From the NCBI RefSeq assembly GCF_017094465.1, contig NZ_CP064791.1, positions 1,302,001 to 1,366,000 of the forward strand: a DNA stretch of 64,000 nucleotides, given 5' to 3'. Below, in pieces: positions 52,421-61,304 of the stretch (position 1 is its first letter; every line of letters begins with the position of its first letter). The notes under the pieces are model-generated. The model saw nothing but the letters and a program-made list of their open reading frames with translations, ran no database searches and was not told where the DNA came from. A program made the translations under genes and the position numbers. The stretch comes from Halapricum desulfuricans. GTDB taxonomy: Archaea; Halobacteriota; Halobacteria; Halobacteriales; Haloarculaceae.

Positions 52421-52565
52421 GCCCGGGTGGCTTAGCTGGACATAGCGCCGCACTCATAGGGTTTCACTCTGAACGCGGCACCCATCCCGGCATGCCCGTC
52501 GAGGCGCTGTCGAGCCTCGGACCTGGGTCATGCGGAGATCGAGGGTTCGGAGCCCTCCCCGGGCA
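52421..52565 (+). tRNA. Elongator tRNA-Met(CAT) with a 71-nt intron
   Basis: Acceptor GCCCGGG (52421-52427) pairs with CCCGGGC (52558-52564); the discriminator is A and no CCA is encoded. The anticodon stem is CCGCA/TGCGG and the anticodon CAT is at 52455-52457. The intron runs from 52459 to about 52529, between positions 37 and 38, the usual archaeal site. The T-arm GAGGG-TTCGGAG-CCCTC is intact. The intron must be removed by the archaeal splicing endonuclease and ligated. Haloarchaeal elongator tRNA-Met is known to carry such an intron. The D-stem has one mismatched pair. Confidence 0.92.
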
Positions 52566-52632
52566 TTCTACTAAACATTGTCATGCCCAACAGCCACGGG
52601 TGTGGTCACGTGGGTGTCTTTAGCCGGCCCCG

Positions 52633-53151
52633 TCATACGGGAAGCACCGCGTTCACTGCCCGTCCGAGATAGAACGCGAGCAACGCGGCCGCGCCGCCGA
52701 GTGCGAGCAGACCGTAATTCCCGAGCGTGTTGTCGGCTCGACACACGTCGTAGGTGATGTGCGGGCCGTCGTCGCCGAGCGGCTTGATACCCATCGGTGT
52801 CAGAGCGTCCGCCCCGATATGTGCCAGGATCGCCACTGCGCCGGTCGTCCCGCCGAACACTGCCGCCCCGACGACGACCAGCGGGTTCACGCCCGGGCTC
52901 GATACTGACGCCCCAATCCCTGCACCGAGCAGGGCCGTTCCGATCGCGACTACAGCTGCGAAATGAACCGTGTGCATTATGCCACGGTGGGCAATCCCCG
53001 GAATTCGTTGGTCCCAGTCGGGCACCATCGCCAGCGCTACTGCGAGCAGCGCACCGCCGACGGCGGCGGCCGGGAACCCGAGTGCGATCACGACGAATCC
53101 CAGCGGTGCGTAGGCCAGCAGCGACGCCCCATAATGGCCTTCCCTGTGCAT
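52633..53151 (-). CDS. Membrane-bound metal-dependent hydrolase-like protein (YdjM/DUF457 family)
   Basis: A 172-residue integral membrane protein with about four helices. Histidine and acid motifs typical of the family are HREGHYGAS at the N-terminus, PDWDQRIPGIAHRGIMHT near 45-62, and HIGADALTPMGI near 110. These residues could bind a metal at the membrane face. The enzymatic activity of the family is not established. The gene lies downstream of tRNA-Met on the opposite strand. The 294 bp beyond its start (53152-53445) hold no gene that I can support. Confidence 0.82.
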   Translation of the reverse strand: MHREGHYGASLLAYAPLGFVVIALGFPAAAVGGALLAVALAMVPDWDQRIPGIAHRGIMHTVHFAAVVAIGTALLGAGIGASVSSPGVNPLVVVGAAVFGGTTGAVAILAHIGADALTPMGIKPLGDDGPHITYDVCRADNTLGNYGLLALGGAAALLAFYLGRAVNAVLPV

Positions 53152-53445
53152 AGCTACAGCGTCCGAATCCGGTTATCGCCCGTGAGGGCGGTACTCGTCG
53201 AGGTGCGACTGTGGTGGTCCCCTCGCCTCGTGACCTGCAGGCGTTCCCGCGTTGAGGCCTCTGATCGGGCTCCGGTTCGAACGACGAGAGCCGTCGAAAT
53301 CGCACTCGGTTCCCTGGGGCATACGCTCGTTGTTTGTAGCCCGTCCGAAGAATGCTTTGGGTAACTGGGGATCCCGTCGATTTGTTTCAGCCCGTAAGCG
53401 GCACAGAGCCGCAGCTATTTCCGAGCGCGCCTCGGAGAACGGATC

Positions 53446-53715
53446 ATGAGCGGTGACCGATTCGCGGATGGGCCGCAAACGAACTCAAGTGCGCTCAGCG
53501 CGGAGGTTATGGCAGTCCTCGCCGCGGGGGTCGGAATTGTCGGATCGTTCGTCTCCGCGGCCCTGTTCGCACCGATCGCGATCGCTTTGGGATATCTGGC
53601 GATCCGAAAGCCGACATCGAGCCGCTGGCCCGCGTGGGTCGGCTGGATCACAGCCGCTGTCAGTACACTCAATCTCGTCGCCTGGCTGTTTATATTCGTG
53701 TCCAGCTCCACCTAA
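53446..53715 (+). CDS. Small two-helix membrane protein (DUF4190-like)
   Basis: An 89-residue protein with a polar N-terminus and hydrophobic segments at about 20-52 and 62-86. The pattern GIVGSFVSAALFAPIAIALGYLAIRK (in two parts of helix and loop) recalls the short DUF4190 membrane proteins, which end a helix pair with a conserved glycine-rich turn. Function unknown. It precedes the MFS transporter gene by 70 bp. Confidence 0.6.
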   Translation: MSGDRFADGPQTNSSALSAEVMAVLAAGVGIVGSFVSAALFAPIAIALGYLAIRKPTSSRWPAWVGWITAAVSTLNLVAWLFIFVSSST

Positions 53716-53785
53716 TGACCGCAGAAGAACCGTATATATGTGCTATGGGACCGATCGACCATAACACGAGGACGAACAGACACCG

Positions 53786-55165
53786 ATGACTGGCGAAGAC
53801 ACGACCGTCAAAGCCGAGGAATCGAGTGCCATTGAGACGCTCAGGCGGTTTTTCGCCCTCCGCCGAGACGTGCTGGTGCTATCGCTGGCGATGTTCGCGT
53901 TCAGTCTGGCCTTCCAGATGACCAATCGGTTCCTCCCGGACTACATCGTCGCACTGGGAGGGTCGGAGTTTCTCGTCGGCGTCTTCGGAACGGTCGGCAA
54001 TATCATCGCGGCCGTCTACCCGTATCCCGGCGGCGCACTGTCCGACCGGATCGGCTCACGGTACGCGCTGACGCTGTTCGGCGCACTCTCGACGGCCGGC
54101 TTTCTGCTGTGGTTGCTCGCGCCCGGTCTCGGAACGATCGGTATCGCCGGCGTGACGATCCAGCCGTGGGTGTGGATCTTCGTCGGACTGCTGCTCGCAC
54201 AGGCCTGGAAATCCTTCGGGCTCGGGGCGACGTTCGCCGTCGTCAAGCAGGCGACCGACCCCTCGCGGCTGGCCGCCGGGTTCGCCTCGACGGAAATCTT
54301 CCGGCGGTCGGCCTTCTTCCTCGGCCCGGTCCTCGCCGGGTTGCTGATCAGTCTCCACCCGGATTTCACGGTGAGCTTCCGATACGTACTCGCGGTCGGG
54401 GTCGTTGCAGGGATCCTCGGGACGGTCGTCCAGCACGTCCTCTACGACGCCAGCGACACCATCGGCGACTCCTTCGAGGGGCTCGCCCGGATCCGTCAGG
54501 ACCTCCAAGAGATGCCGGAGCCCCTGCGACCGCTCCTGATCGGCGATACCCTCGTCCGATTTGCCAACGGGATGGTCTACGTCTACTTCATCATCGTCGT
54601 CACGCGGTTTTTCGAGGTCGGGCTGGAAACCTCGGTATCGTTGCCTACCATCGGGACGGTAGCAGTCGACCTTTCGCCCCAGGCCTTCTTCGGTTACCTG
54701 CTTGGCGTCGAGATGGCGGTCGCCCTGCTCGTGATGATGCCCGCCGCGAAACTCGCCGAGCGGGTCGGTCTCAAGCCGATCGTTGCGCTCGGATTTGCCG
54801 TCTATGCGATCTTCCCGGTCGTATTGATCAACGCGCCCGGGACGCCGCTGTCTATGATACTGCTGTTTGCGTTCTCCGGACTCCGATTCGCCGGCCTTCC
54901 CTCGCACAAGGCGTTGATCGTCGGCCCCGCCGAGCGGGACGCGGGCGGGCGCGTGACGGGGACGTACTACCTCCTCCGGAACACGATCGTCATCCCGAGC
55001 GCAGCGCTGGGTGGGTTCCTGTGGGCCGGGATCCCGGCGTGGCTCCCCGGGAGCGCCCTCTACGACGGCAGTCCGACGCTCGCGTTCGCCGTGGCGTCGG
55101 TCGTCGGCATCGTCGGGACAGTCTACTTTCTACTCCGGGGCACGGAGTTCGAGGCATATGCCTGA
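53786..55165 (+). CDS. Major facilitator superfamily transporter
   Basis: A 459-residue protein with 12 predicted membrane helices. The loop 2-3 signature is present as GGALSDRIGSRYAL (residues about 75-90), and the repeat in the second half is KLAERVGLKPIV. The central loop carries EGLARIRQDLQEMPEPLRPLL. Substrate cannot be inferred; the layout is that of drug/sugar-type MFS carriers. Its stop lies 1 bp before the convergent aldo-keto reductase stop. Confidence 0.88.
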   Translation: MTGEDTTVKAEESSAIETLRRFFALRRDVLVLSLAMFAFSLAFQMTNRFLPDYIVALGGSEFLVGVFGTVGNIIAAVYPYPGGALSDRIGSRYALTLFGALSTAGFLLWLLAPGLGTIGIAGVTIQPWVWIFVGLLLAQAWKSFGLGATFAVVKQATDPSRLAAGFASTEIFRRSAFFLGPVLAGLLISLHPDFTVSFRYVLAVGVVAGILGTVVQHVLYDASDTIGDSFEGLARIRQDLQEMPEPLRPLLIGDTLVRFANGMVYVYFIIVVTRFFEVGLETSVSLPTIGTVAVDLSPQAFFGYLLGVEMAVALLVMMPAAKLAERVGLKPIVALGFAVYAIFPVVLINAPGTPLSMILLFAFSGLRFAGLPSHKALIVGPAERDAGGRVTGTYYLLRNTIVIPSAALGGFLWAGIPAWLPGSALYDGSPTLAFAVASVVGIVGTVYFLLRGTEFEAYA

Positions 55166-55166
55166 C

Positions 55167-56195
55167 CTATCTGTGGCCCCAGCGCTCGCCGTCTCCGGCG
55201 TAGCGGGCATCGACGATGCGGTTGAACTGCTCGTCGGACAGCGAGATGTCGACCGCGCCGACGTTCTCGTCTAACTGTCCAGTCGTACGCGCGCCGACGA
55301 TGGGAATCGTCGTGAAATCCGGCTGCTCGATCAGCCAGCGCAGCGCTACCTGGGCGGGTGTGGCGTCCAGTTCGTCGGCGATCGCGCGGATCTCGTCCAG
55401 CACGTGCCAGCCCCGCTCGGACAGGTAGTAATCGTCGAAGCGGTCGTCGAGGCTGCCGCGTGCCCCGTCCGGCCCTTCGAAGGCCGTCGGATCGTCGTCG
55501 CTGGTGCGCTCGTATTTGCCGGTCAGGAACCCGCCGGCCAGCGGCGAATAGGGACAGACCGCGATATCCTGGTCGGCACAGACGTCCAGGTAGTCTTTCA
55601 CGTCGTCGCGATATCCCGCGTGGAAGAGCGGCTGGGCCACGTCGAAGCTGGCCAGGTCCTCGACATCGCTCTTCCAGAGTGCTTTTGTCAACTGCCAGGA
55701 GGCCATCGTCGAGGCACCCAGGTAGTTGATTTTCCCCTCGCGAACGAGGTCATCGAGCGTCCGCATCGTCTCCTCGATCGGGGTGTCCTCGTCCCAGCGG
55801 TGGATGTAGTACAGGTCGAGGTAGTCGGTGCCGAGCCGCTCCAGCGTCCCCTCGATCTGAGCGCGGATGTGCTTGCGCCCCAGTCCGCGGTCGTTCGGGC
55901 CGGGTTCACCCCAGCCGTCGAAGGGAAAGTACACCTTCGAGGCGATGACGACATCCTCCCGGTCGTGGCTTGCCAGCCACTCGCCAATGTACTCCTCGCT
56001 GGTGCCGTTGGGCGTCCCGTAGACGTTGGCCGTGTCGATGAAATTGATGCCGTGGTCCCAGGCCGCATCGAGCAGTTCGTGGGCCTGCTCGCGGTCGGTC
56101 TCGACGACACCGCCGGTCTCCCGTCCGAACCGCCAGGTGCCGAAACACAGCTGTGAGACGCGCGTGCCCGTGGATCCGAGTGTCGTATACTCCAT
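55167..56195 (-). CDS. Aldo/keto reductase
   Basis: A 342-residue TIM-barrel NADPH-dependent reductase. The catalytic tetrad is visible: D in FIDTANVYGTPNG, Y in the same segment, K in VIASKVYF and H in LYYIHRWDEDTPIE. The C-terminal cofactor-binding part contains IPIVGARTTGQLDENVGA (split over strand 8 and following helix). It reduces an aldehyde or ketone, substrate unknown. The start at 56195 (MEYTTLGSTG) is the usual one; upstream codons are not gene-like. Confidence 0.9.
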   Translation of the reverse strand: MEYTTLGSTGTRVSQLCFGTWRFGRETGGVVETDREQAHELLDAAWDHGINFIDTANVYGTPNGTSEEYIGEWLASHDREDVVIASKVYFPFDGWGEPGPNDRGLGRKHIRAQIEGTLERLGTDYLDLYYIHRWDEDTPIEETMRTLDDLVREGKINYLGASTMASWQLTKALWKSDVEDLASFDVAQPLFHAGYRDDVKDYLDVCADQDIAVCPYSPLAGGFLTGKYERTSDDDPTAFEGPDGARGSLDDRFDDYYLSERGWHVLDEIRAIADELDATPAQVALRWLIEQPDFTTIPIVGARTTGQLDENVGAVDISLSDEQFNRIVDARYAGDGERWGHR

Positions 56196-56238
56196 ACGGG
56201 CGGCGCTACGGCCGGGCTGCACCTATAGCTACTGGGCA

Positions 56239-57336
56239 CTACGACTGGAATCCGTCTTCCCAGCGGAAACGGCCGTCCCGCTGGATCACCTCGCCGTCGA
56301 CCAGCAAGCGCGACCCGTCGTCCATGTTCGTGATCAGATCGACGTGGACGGCGCTCTCGTTGCCCTCCTCACCGTCCGGAAGACAGGCGTCGTAGGCCCG
56401 ACCCACGGCGAGGTGGATGGTCTCGGCCATCTTCTCGTCGAAGAGGATCGAGTCAGTCGGTCGATCGATCCCGCGGTTCATCCCGATCCCGAGTTCGCCC
56501 AGTCGCTTCGCGCCGTCGTCGGTATCCAGTATCTCCCCGATGACAGCTTCGTTCATCGACGCGTTGTAATCGACGACGACACCGTCTTCGAACTCCAGGC
56601 GAATGTCCCGAACGCGTTTGCCCCGAACCGTCATCGGAACGTCGAACGTCACGTACCCTTCGGGGGACGCCGGCGCGGTAAAGACCTCGCCGCTGGGGAG
56701 ATTGTGTGAGTCGTACGCGACCGACGCCGCGCTGTTGACCGCGGTTCGACCCTCGATCGACATCGTCAGATCGGTGTCCTCGCCGACGATCCTGGCTTCG
56801 CTTCCGTCGTCCAGAATCTCCTTTAGCGTATCCATCTCCTCGGCCAGCTCCTCCCAGTCTCGGAGAACCGCGTCGTACACGAACTCCTCGTATGCGGGGT
56901 GACTCATGCCGGCCTGCTGGGCCAGCGACCGAGTGGGGTGGACCGTCGAGACCCAGTCGGTGTCCATCCGCGCCTCACGAATCGCCTGCCGAGCGCGGCT
57001 GTACGCGTTCTGTCGATCGCCCGGCACGTCCGCCGTCGCAGCCGTATTGCGACCGCCGCCGAGATACAGCACGCTGTCCGCGTTTTCGTATAGCTCGAGC
57101 TGGTACTCCGGGTCGCGGTCGAATTCGCCACCGTGCCCCTGGAGATATGCCCGTGAGATCTCGCCGGATTGATATAGCGATATGAGATTTGCGTCTCGTT
57201 CACCCAACACTCGGGCGGTCGCGACTGCGAGATCGTGAGCGCCGTCATCGACGGCCAGTACGACGTCGTCACCGGATTCGATGCGTGCGCTCCAGTCGAC
57301 CAGCGTCTCCGCGTGCTCGTGGATTCGATCGTCCAT
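56239..57336 (-). CDS. M29-type aminopeptidase (thermophilic metalloaminopeptidase family)
   Basis: A 365-residue protein of the M29 family. Metal ligands fit NEAVIGEIL (E), GMNRGIDRPTDSILFDEKMAETIHLAVGRAY (E, H) and VHVDLITNM (H, D) in the C-terminal half. It removes N-terminal residues from peptides. The start at 57336 gives MDDRIHEHAETLVDW. The gene is divergent from the MBL-fold gene over 73 bp. Confidence 0.88.
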   Translation of the reverse strand: MDDRIHEHAETLVDWSARIESGDDVVLAVDDGAHDLAVATARVLGERDANLISLYQSGEISRAYLQGHGGEFDRDPEYQLELYENADSVLYLGGGRNTAATADVPGDRQNAYSRARQAIREARMDTDWVSTVHPTRSLAQQAGMSHPAYEEFVYDAVLRDWEELAEEMDTLKEILDDGSEARIVGEDTDLTMSIEGRTAVNSAASVAYDSHNLPSGEVFTAPASPEGYVTFDVPMTVRGKRVRDIRLEFEDGVVVDYNASMNEAVIGEILDTDDGAKRLGELGIGMNRGIDRPTDSILFDEKMAETIHLAVGRAYDACLPDGEEGNESAVHVDLITNMDDGSRLLVDGEVIQRDGRFRWEDGFQS

Positions 57337-57409
57337 ACCCCCGGTTCGGTCAGCGTCGGTAAAACCGCTCCGACGAAACGACCTTACAAGCGGGCCGTGA
57401 CCGTGACGT

Positions 57410-58039
57410 ATGGAGATCACACCCCGGGTTCGGACCCGCGCCATCGATTGGTCTTACGGCAATTACGAAGAGCCGCTGTCTGTCCACGTCGCTTGGCCTG
57501 CCGAGACGACGGTTCTGGTCGGCGGTGGCGACGAATCGATCGATTCGGCGGTCGTCGCGTTCGCCCGTGAACACGACGTCGAGGCCGTCATCATCGAGCA
57601 CGCGCACGTCGATCACTACGGCGCGGTTCCGGCGCTCGTTGACGAGCTCGGCGTGACCGTCGCTGCCCCGGCACGTGATCGCGCTGCACTCCCGGGGATC
57701 GACGTCGACGTACCCCTGCACGACGGCGACACCCACTGGGGGATCGAGTCGATCGCGACACCGGGTCACACGCCGGGGAATATGGCGTATATGTCCGGTA
57801 ACGTGTTGTTCGCCGGCGATACGGTCGTCGGGAGCGATTCACAGTTCGCAGCGGACGACGACTGGAGCGGGCCGCTTGCGGTTATCGAGTCACGATTCAA
57901 TCACGACGACACTCGGGCCCGCGAGAGCGTTCGCCGGCTACAGGAACTGAACGTCGAGACGATCCTCGTCTCACACGGCTCGCACGTTCGTCACAGCGCG
58001 ACAGACGCCATCGAAACGTTGCTCTCCGACCTTCGGTGA
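57410..58039 (+). CDS. MBL-fold metallo-hydrolase
   Basis: A 209-residue protein. The metal-binding motif is H64-x-H66-x-D68-H69 in EHAHVDHYG. Further ligands are H in ATPGHTPGNM and D in FAGDTVVGS, with the last histidine in ILVSHGSHV. The N-terminal part is shortened compared with the usual TPF-type start. It hydrolyses a thioester, lactone or phosphoester; substrate unknown. A TATA-like cttacaag lies about 25 bp before the ATG. Confidence 0.87.
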   Translation: MEITPRVRTRAIDWSYGNYEEPLSVHVAWPAETTVLVGGGDESIDSAVVAFAREHDVEAVIIEHAHVDHYGAVPALVDELGVTVAAPARDRAALPGIDVDVPLHDGDTHWGIESIATPGHTPGNMAYMSGNVLFAGDTVVGSDSQFAADDDWSGPLAVIESRFNHDDTRARESVRRLQELNVETILVSHGSHVRHSATDAIETLLSDLR

Positions 58040-58102
58040 TCGGGGGACGATATCCCCGTCAGTATCAGAAAGCCTTTGGATGGAAGCGCCGATTGTGGGG
58101 GT

Positions 58103-58957
58103 ATGATCGACCAGACCATCGAAGAGATCGAGGAGATGCAGACGCATAGCTCCTCGATCGTGGCGGTCAAGGCGGCTGCCGCGCTTCGGTCGCTGACTGA
58201 CGGCGATTTCCCGACAGTCGAGGAGTACGTCCGTGCGCTCGACCGCAACAGCAGTGCGCTTCGCCGGGCCAAACCCTCTCACGCCTCGCTGTACAAGACC
58301 CAGCGACAGATCGTCACGACGGTCTCCGACGCCGACGCCGACACAGTCGAGGAGGCACAACAACTCACCGAACAGGTCATCGACAAGGTGATCGAGACGG
58401 TCGAATCCGCGAAAGAGCAGGCGGCCGAACGGGCCGTCGAACTCATCGACGATGGAGCAACGTTGCTCACACACGATTACTCGACGACGGTCCTTCGCAC
58501 GATCGAGTTGGCCCTCGAAGAGGGATACGAGCTGACTGTCTACATCACGGAGGGGCGACCGCGGTATCTCGGTCGCAAGACTGCACGGGCGCTCGCGGAG
58601 TTCGACGGTGTCGACCCGCATCTGATCGTCGACAACGCCAGCGGCCACTTTCTGTCGAACTGTGACCGGGTACTCGTCGGGATGGACAGCGTCGTCGACG
58701 GACACCTGCACAATCGCATTGGCACGTATCCGATCGCGGCGACGGCGGCGGACGTGGGTGTTCCAGTCACGGCCGTGGGCGCGAGCGCGAAGATACCCGA
58801 GGGCGGCTTCCAGTTCGAAAACGAGTTCCGTCCAGTCAGTGAGGTTATGCGCGAACCCGCTGAAGGGTTCACCATCGAGAACCCGAACTACGACGCTACC
58901 CCTGTCGAACTGCTTGATTCGATCGTCACCGACGACGGAATCCGCCAATACGAGTAA
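58103..58957 (+). CDS. eIF-2B alpha/beta/delta-like protein
   Basis: A 284-residue protein of the eIF-2B/ribose-1,5-bisphosphate isomerase/methylthioribose-phosphate isomerase superfamily. VGMDSVVDGHLHNRIGTYP is the typical conserved aspartate and phosphate-binding region. The isomerase catalytic cysteine, usually in a T-x-C-x-S segment, is replaced here by LLTHDYSTTVL, so isomerase activity is doubtful. The N-terminal helical domain (1-110) is complete. It may be an aIF-2B-type binding protein or a sugar-phosphate-binding regulator. Confidence 0.82.
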   Translation: MIDQTIEEIEEMQTHSSSIVAVKAAAALRSLTDGDFPTVEEYVRALDRNSSALRRAKPSHASLYKTQRQIVTTVSDADADTVEEAQQLTEQVIDKVIETVESAKEQAAERAVELIDDGATLLTHDYSTTVLRTIELALEEGYELTVYITEGRPRYLGRKTARALAEFDGVDPHLIVDNASGHFLSNCDRVLVGMDSVVDGHLHNRIGTYPIAATAADVGVPVTAVGASAKIPEGGFQFENEFRPVSEVMREPAEGFTIENPNYDATPVELLDSIVTDDGIRQYE

Positions 58958-58959
58958 GT

Positions 58960-59922
58960 GTGGCATCCGAACTGATGTCCGTACTTGTTCACCTGCTTGT
59001 CGGGTCAGTATTCCGTAATTGGAGCCGGATTCTCAGAGACTACGTCGCTGCCGGCGTAGGTGAGCTACTGCAGGTCGTTGCCGTGTTCGGTGTAGCGTAC
59101 GTCCTCGCCCAGTTGTTTGTCCGACTGTTCGGCCCGCGTATCTCCACACGCTTCGAGCGCCCGAGTCTCGCTCGCGTGACGGTCCGTGGCGGCACCGTGG
59201 CAATCTATCTGATCGCGTTGTTCTCCGTGCTGCGTATCTACGGGTTCCGGCTCAGCCAGATCGCGCTGACGGTGACCGTGTTCACTGCCGTACTCGGTGT
59301 CGTACTCGCACCGATCGTGGGGAGCTTCATCAGCGGCATCTTTCTGCTGGCCGACCAGCCCTACGAGATCGGCGATATGATCGAGATCGCTGACACGGGC
59401 CAGCGCGGTTTCGTCGAGGACATCACGCTCCGGTACACCAAGGTATTCACCCTCGAGAACACCTTCGTCGTCGTCCCGAACGGAACGATGCGAGACCGGG
59501 ACGTGATCAACTACTCCGCGGAAGACAGGCGAACACGCCAGTCACTCGACTTTGTCGTCACGTACGAGGGCGATCTCGATCAGGCGCGAGAGCTGATCGA
59601 GAACGCCGCACGGTCGGTCGACGGCGTCATTCGAGGTGGTCCGAGTATCCGTATTGGACCGAGCGGATACCCTGCGAATCCGACGTGTCATGTGGCTGAA
59701 TACGGCGATCACGGGGTGCATCTGACTCTCCGATACTGGGTCGAAGAGCCATACAAGCTCGCAGCTATCAAGTCGAACGTCTTGTCCGAGATCTGGGAGC
59801 GACTCGAAGGCGCTGACGTCGAAATCGCGTATCCCCACTCGCACATGGTCTTCGACGAGACGAGCGGCGAACTTCCAGTCTCGATGCGTTCCGGCGAAGG
59901 CGATACTCCGCGAGAGCATTGA
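58960..59922 (+). CDS. MscS-type mechanosensitive ion channel (second copy)
   Basis: A 320-residue protein with three or four membrane helices (about 15-150). The pore helix and beta domain show VFTAVLGVVLAPIVGSFISG, LLADQPYEIGDMIEI, RGFVEDITLRYTKVFT and VVVPNGTMRDRDVINYS. It begins with GTG, 2 bp after the stop of the eIF-2B-like gene, so the two are likely co-transcribed; an ATG at 58975 is an alternative start. The N-terminus differs from the first MscS at 14.1 kb, so the two are distant paralogues. Confidence 0.87.
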   Translation: MASELMSVLVHLLVGSVFRNWSRILRDYVAAGVGELLQVVAVFGVAYVLAQLFVRLFGPRISTRFERPSLARVTVRGGTVAIYLIALFSVLRIYGFRLSQIALTVTVFTAVLGVVLAPIVGSFISGIFLLADQPYEIGDMIEIADTGQRGFVEDITLRYTKVFTLENTFVVVPNGTMRDRDVINYSAEDRRTRQSLDFVVTYEGDLDQARELIENAARSVDGVIRGGPSIRIGPSGYPANPTCHVAEYGDHGVHLTLRYWVEEPYKLAAIKSNVLSEIWERLEGADVEIAYPHSHMVFDETSGELPVSMRSGEGDTPREH

Positions 59923-60155
59923 CCTTCTCCCCGCGCTGAGGCGCTGAGGCTTTCTCCTCGATTATCCGTACCGGTCTCGAGCAGTTACTGGACACATTCG
60001 TTCGACGCACATTTGGGCGAACTGTGACGTAATCCTTCCTCGGTGATAATAGTATAACCACAATGCAATCGCCTCTAGGGCTGTATGAGATAGGATCAAG
60101 ATTAAACGCATTAGACAGAAGAATATTATGTGTTGCGTAGGGACACTAACACGAG
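59923..60155. other. Intergenic stretch without a supported gene; possible insertion-element remnant
   Basis: This 233 bp region contains a tandem copy of gcgctgag (59933-59940 and 59941-59948), then a short GC-rich part and a long AT-rich part (agtataaccac, gattaaacgcatt, gaatattatg) that should include the fructose-bisphosphatase promoter. The GC-rich half resembles an end of a haloarchaeal insertion element, but I cannot place it in a family. Confidence 0.3.
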
Positions 60156-61091
60156 ATGGCCGCACCTGGCCCTCGGTCGAACGATCCCGAGACGGCGGAC
60201 GAATCGGCCTGTATTACCACTATTGTCGACACGATCGCGGACATCGTGCCGAAGCTACGCACAGCTTTCGAGACACATCGCAGTTACGAGGGCGACTACA
60301 ATCCGAGTGGGGAGGAAATGCTCGCTGCGGACGTCTACGCTGACGAGCTACTCGAATCGAGACTGGGCGGGCTCGACTGTATCGGGACCTACGCTAGTGA
60401 GGAACGAGCCGATCCGATACAGGTCGGCACCGGTCTGTCAATCGCCGTCGATCCGCTTGACGGCTCAAGCAATCTGGGGTCGAACAACGGTGTCGGAACG
60501 ATCGTCGGTATCTACGATGGGGATCTGCCAGCCAGTGGCCACGACCTCGTCGGCGCGATGTACGTCCTGTACGGACCGACGACGACAGCAATGGTCGCCA
60601 CCGACGACGGTGTCACCGAATATCTTTGTTCTGACGGTCAGCGCGAGGTGTTGACGCCGTCGGTATCACTTCCAGAGACGGGTACTGTCTACGGGTTCGG
60701 TGGCCCCGTTCCCGAGTGGCCGAGTGCGTTTCGTCGATACGCCATGTCGGTCCAGCGGCGGCTGAAACGACGCTATGGTGGCGCACTCGTCGCTGACGTC
60801 AATCAGGTCCTGAGTCACGGCGGTGTGTTCGCCTATCCGAGTCTGGAGACGCGCCCGTCCGGCAAGCTCCGACTGCAGTTCGAGGCGAACCCGATCGCAT
60901 ATATTATCGAGCAGGCGAACGGCCTATCGTATCAGGGAAGCGGTTCCGTACTCGAAACGGAGCCTGAGCGCCTCCACCAGCGGACGCCGTTGTTCGTCGG
61001 CAGCCCCGAACCGCTGGCCGAACTCATCGAAACACTGGGTGGCAAGGCTACTCCACCCACGATAACGACCCGCCACTCTCCCTGGGAATAA
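60156..61091 (+). CDS. fbp: Class I fructose-1,6-bisphosphatase
   Basis: A 311-residue enzyme of gluconeogenesis, converting fructose 1,6-bisphosphate to fructose 6-phosphate. The metal and phosphate motif DPLDGSSN is at 99-106, with acidic metal ligands E82-E83 (SEERADP) before it. Substrate contacts appear in RYGGALVADVNQVL and FEANPIAYIIEQANG. The enzyme is complete. The upstream AT-rich region (aagaatattatg) suggests a strong promoter. It should act on the product of the class II aldolase located 15 kb upstream. Confidence 0.93.
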   Translation: MAAPGPRSNDPETADESACITTIVDTIADIVPKLRTAFETHRSYEGDYNPSGEEMLAADVYADELLESRLGGLDCIGTYASEERADPIQVGTGLSIAVDPLDGSSNLGSNNGVGTIVGIYDGDLPASGHDLVGAMYVLYGPTTTAMVATDDGVTEYLCSDGQREVLTPSVSLPETGTVYGFGGPVPEWPSAFRRYAMSVQRRLKRRYGGALVADVNQVLSHGGVFAYPSLETRPSGKLRLQFEANPIAYIIEQANGLSYQGSGSVLETEPERLHQRTPLFVGSPEPLAELIETLGGKATPPTITTRHSPWE

Positions 61092-61304
61092 CACATAGCA
61101 GAGTCATACGCGTGGCAATCGCTGTGTGTAATCCTGGCCCTGACCATGCTTTCGTACGAGAACGATGGGGTCGATATTCTATATAGCTAGATGCAGTTTA
61201 TGAGTTTGAGATAGAACGAGAATATGACCCTCTGTATACCCACTTGGGTAGATATCTGGCCGAATTGCGAACCTATTGGAAGCGATAGCGTATGCGGGAG
61301 TCCG

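Noticed and set aside
53152-53445. tRNA-like T-loop string ggttcgaa near 53273
   Set aside because: The flanking bases do not form a T-stem, and no acceptor or anticodon arm fits around it.
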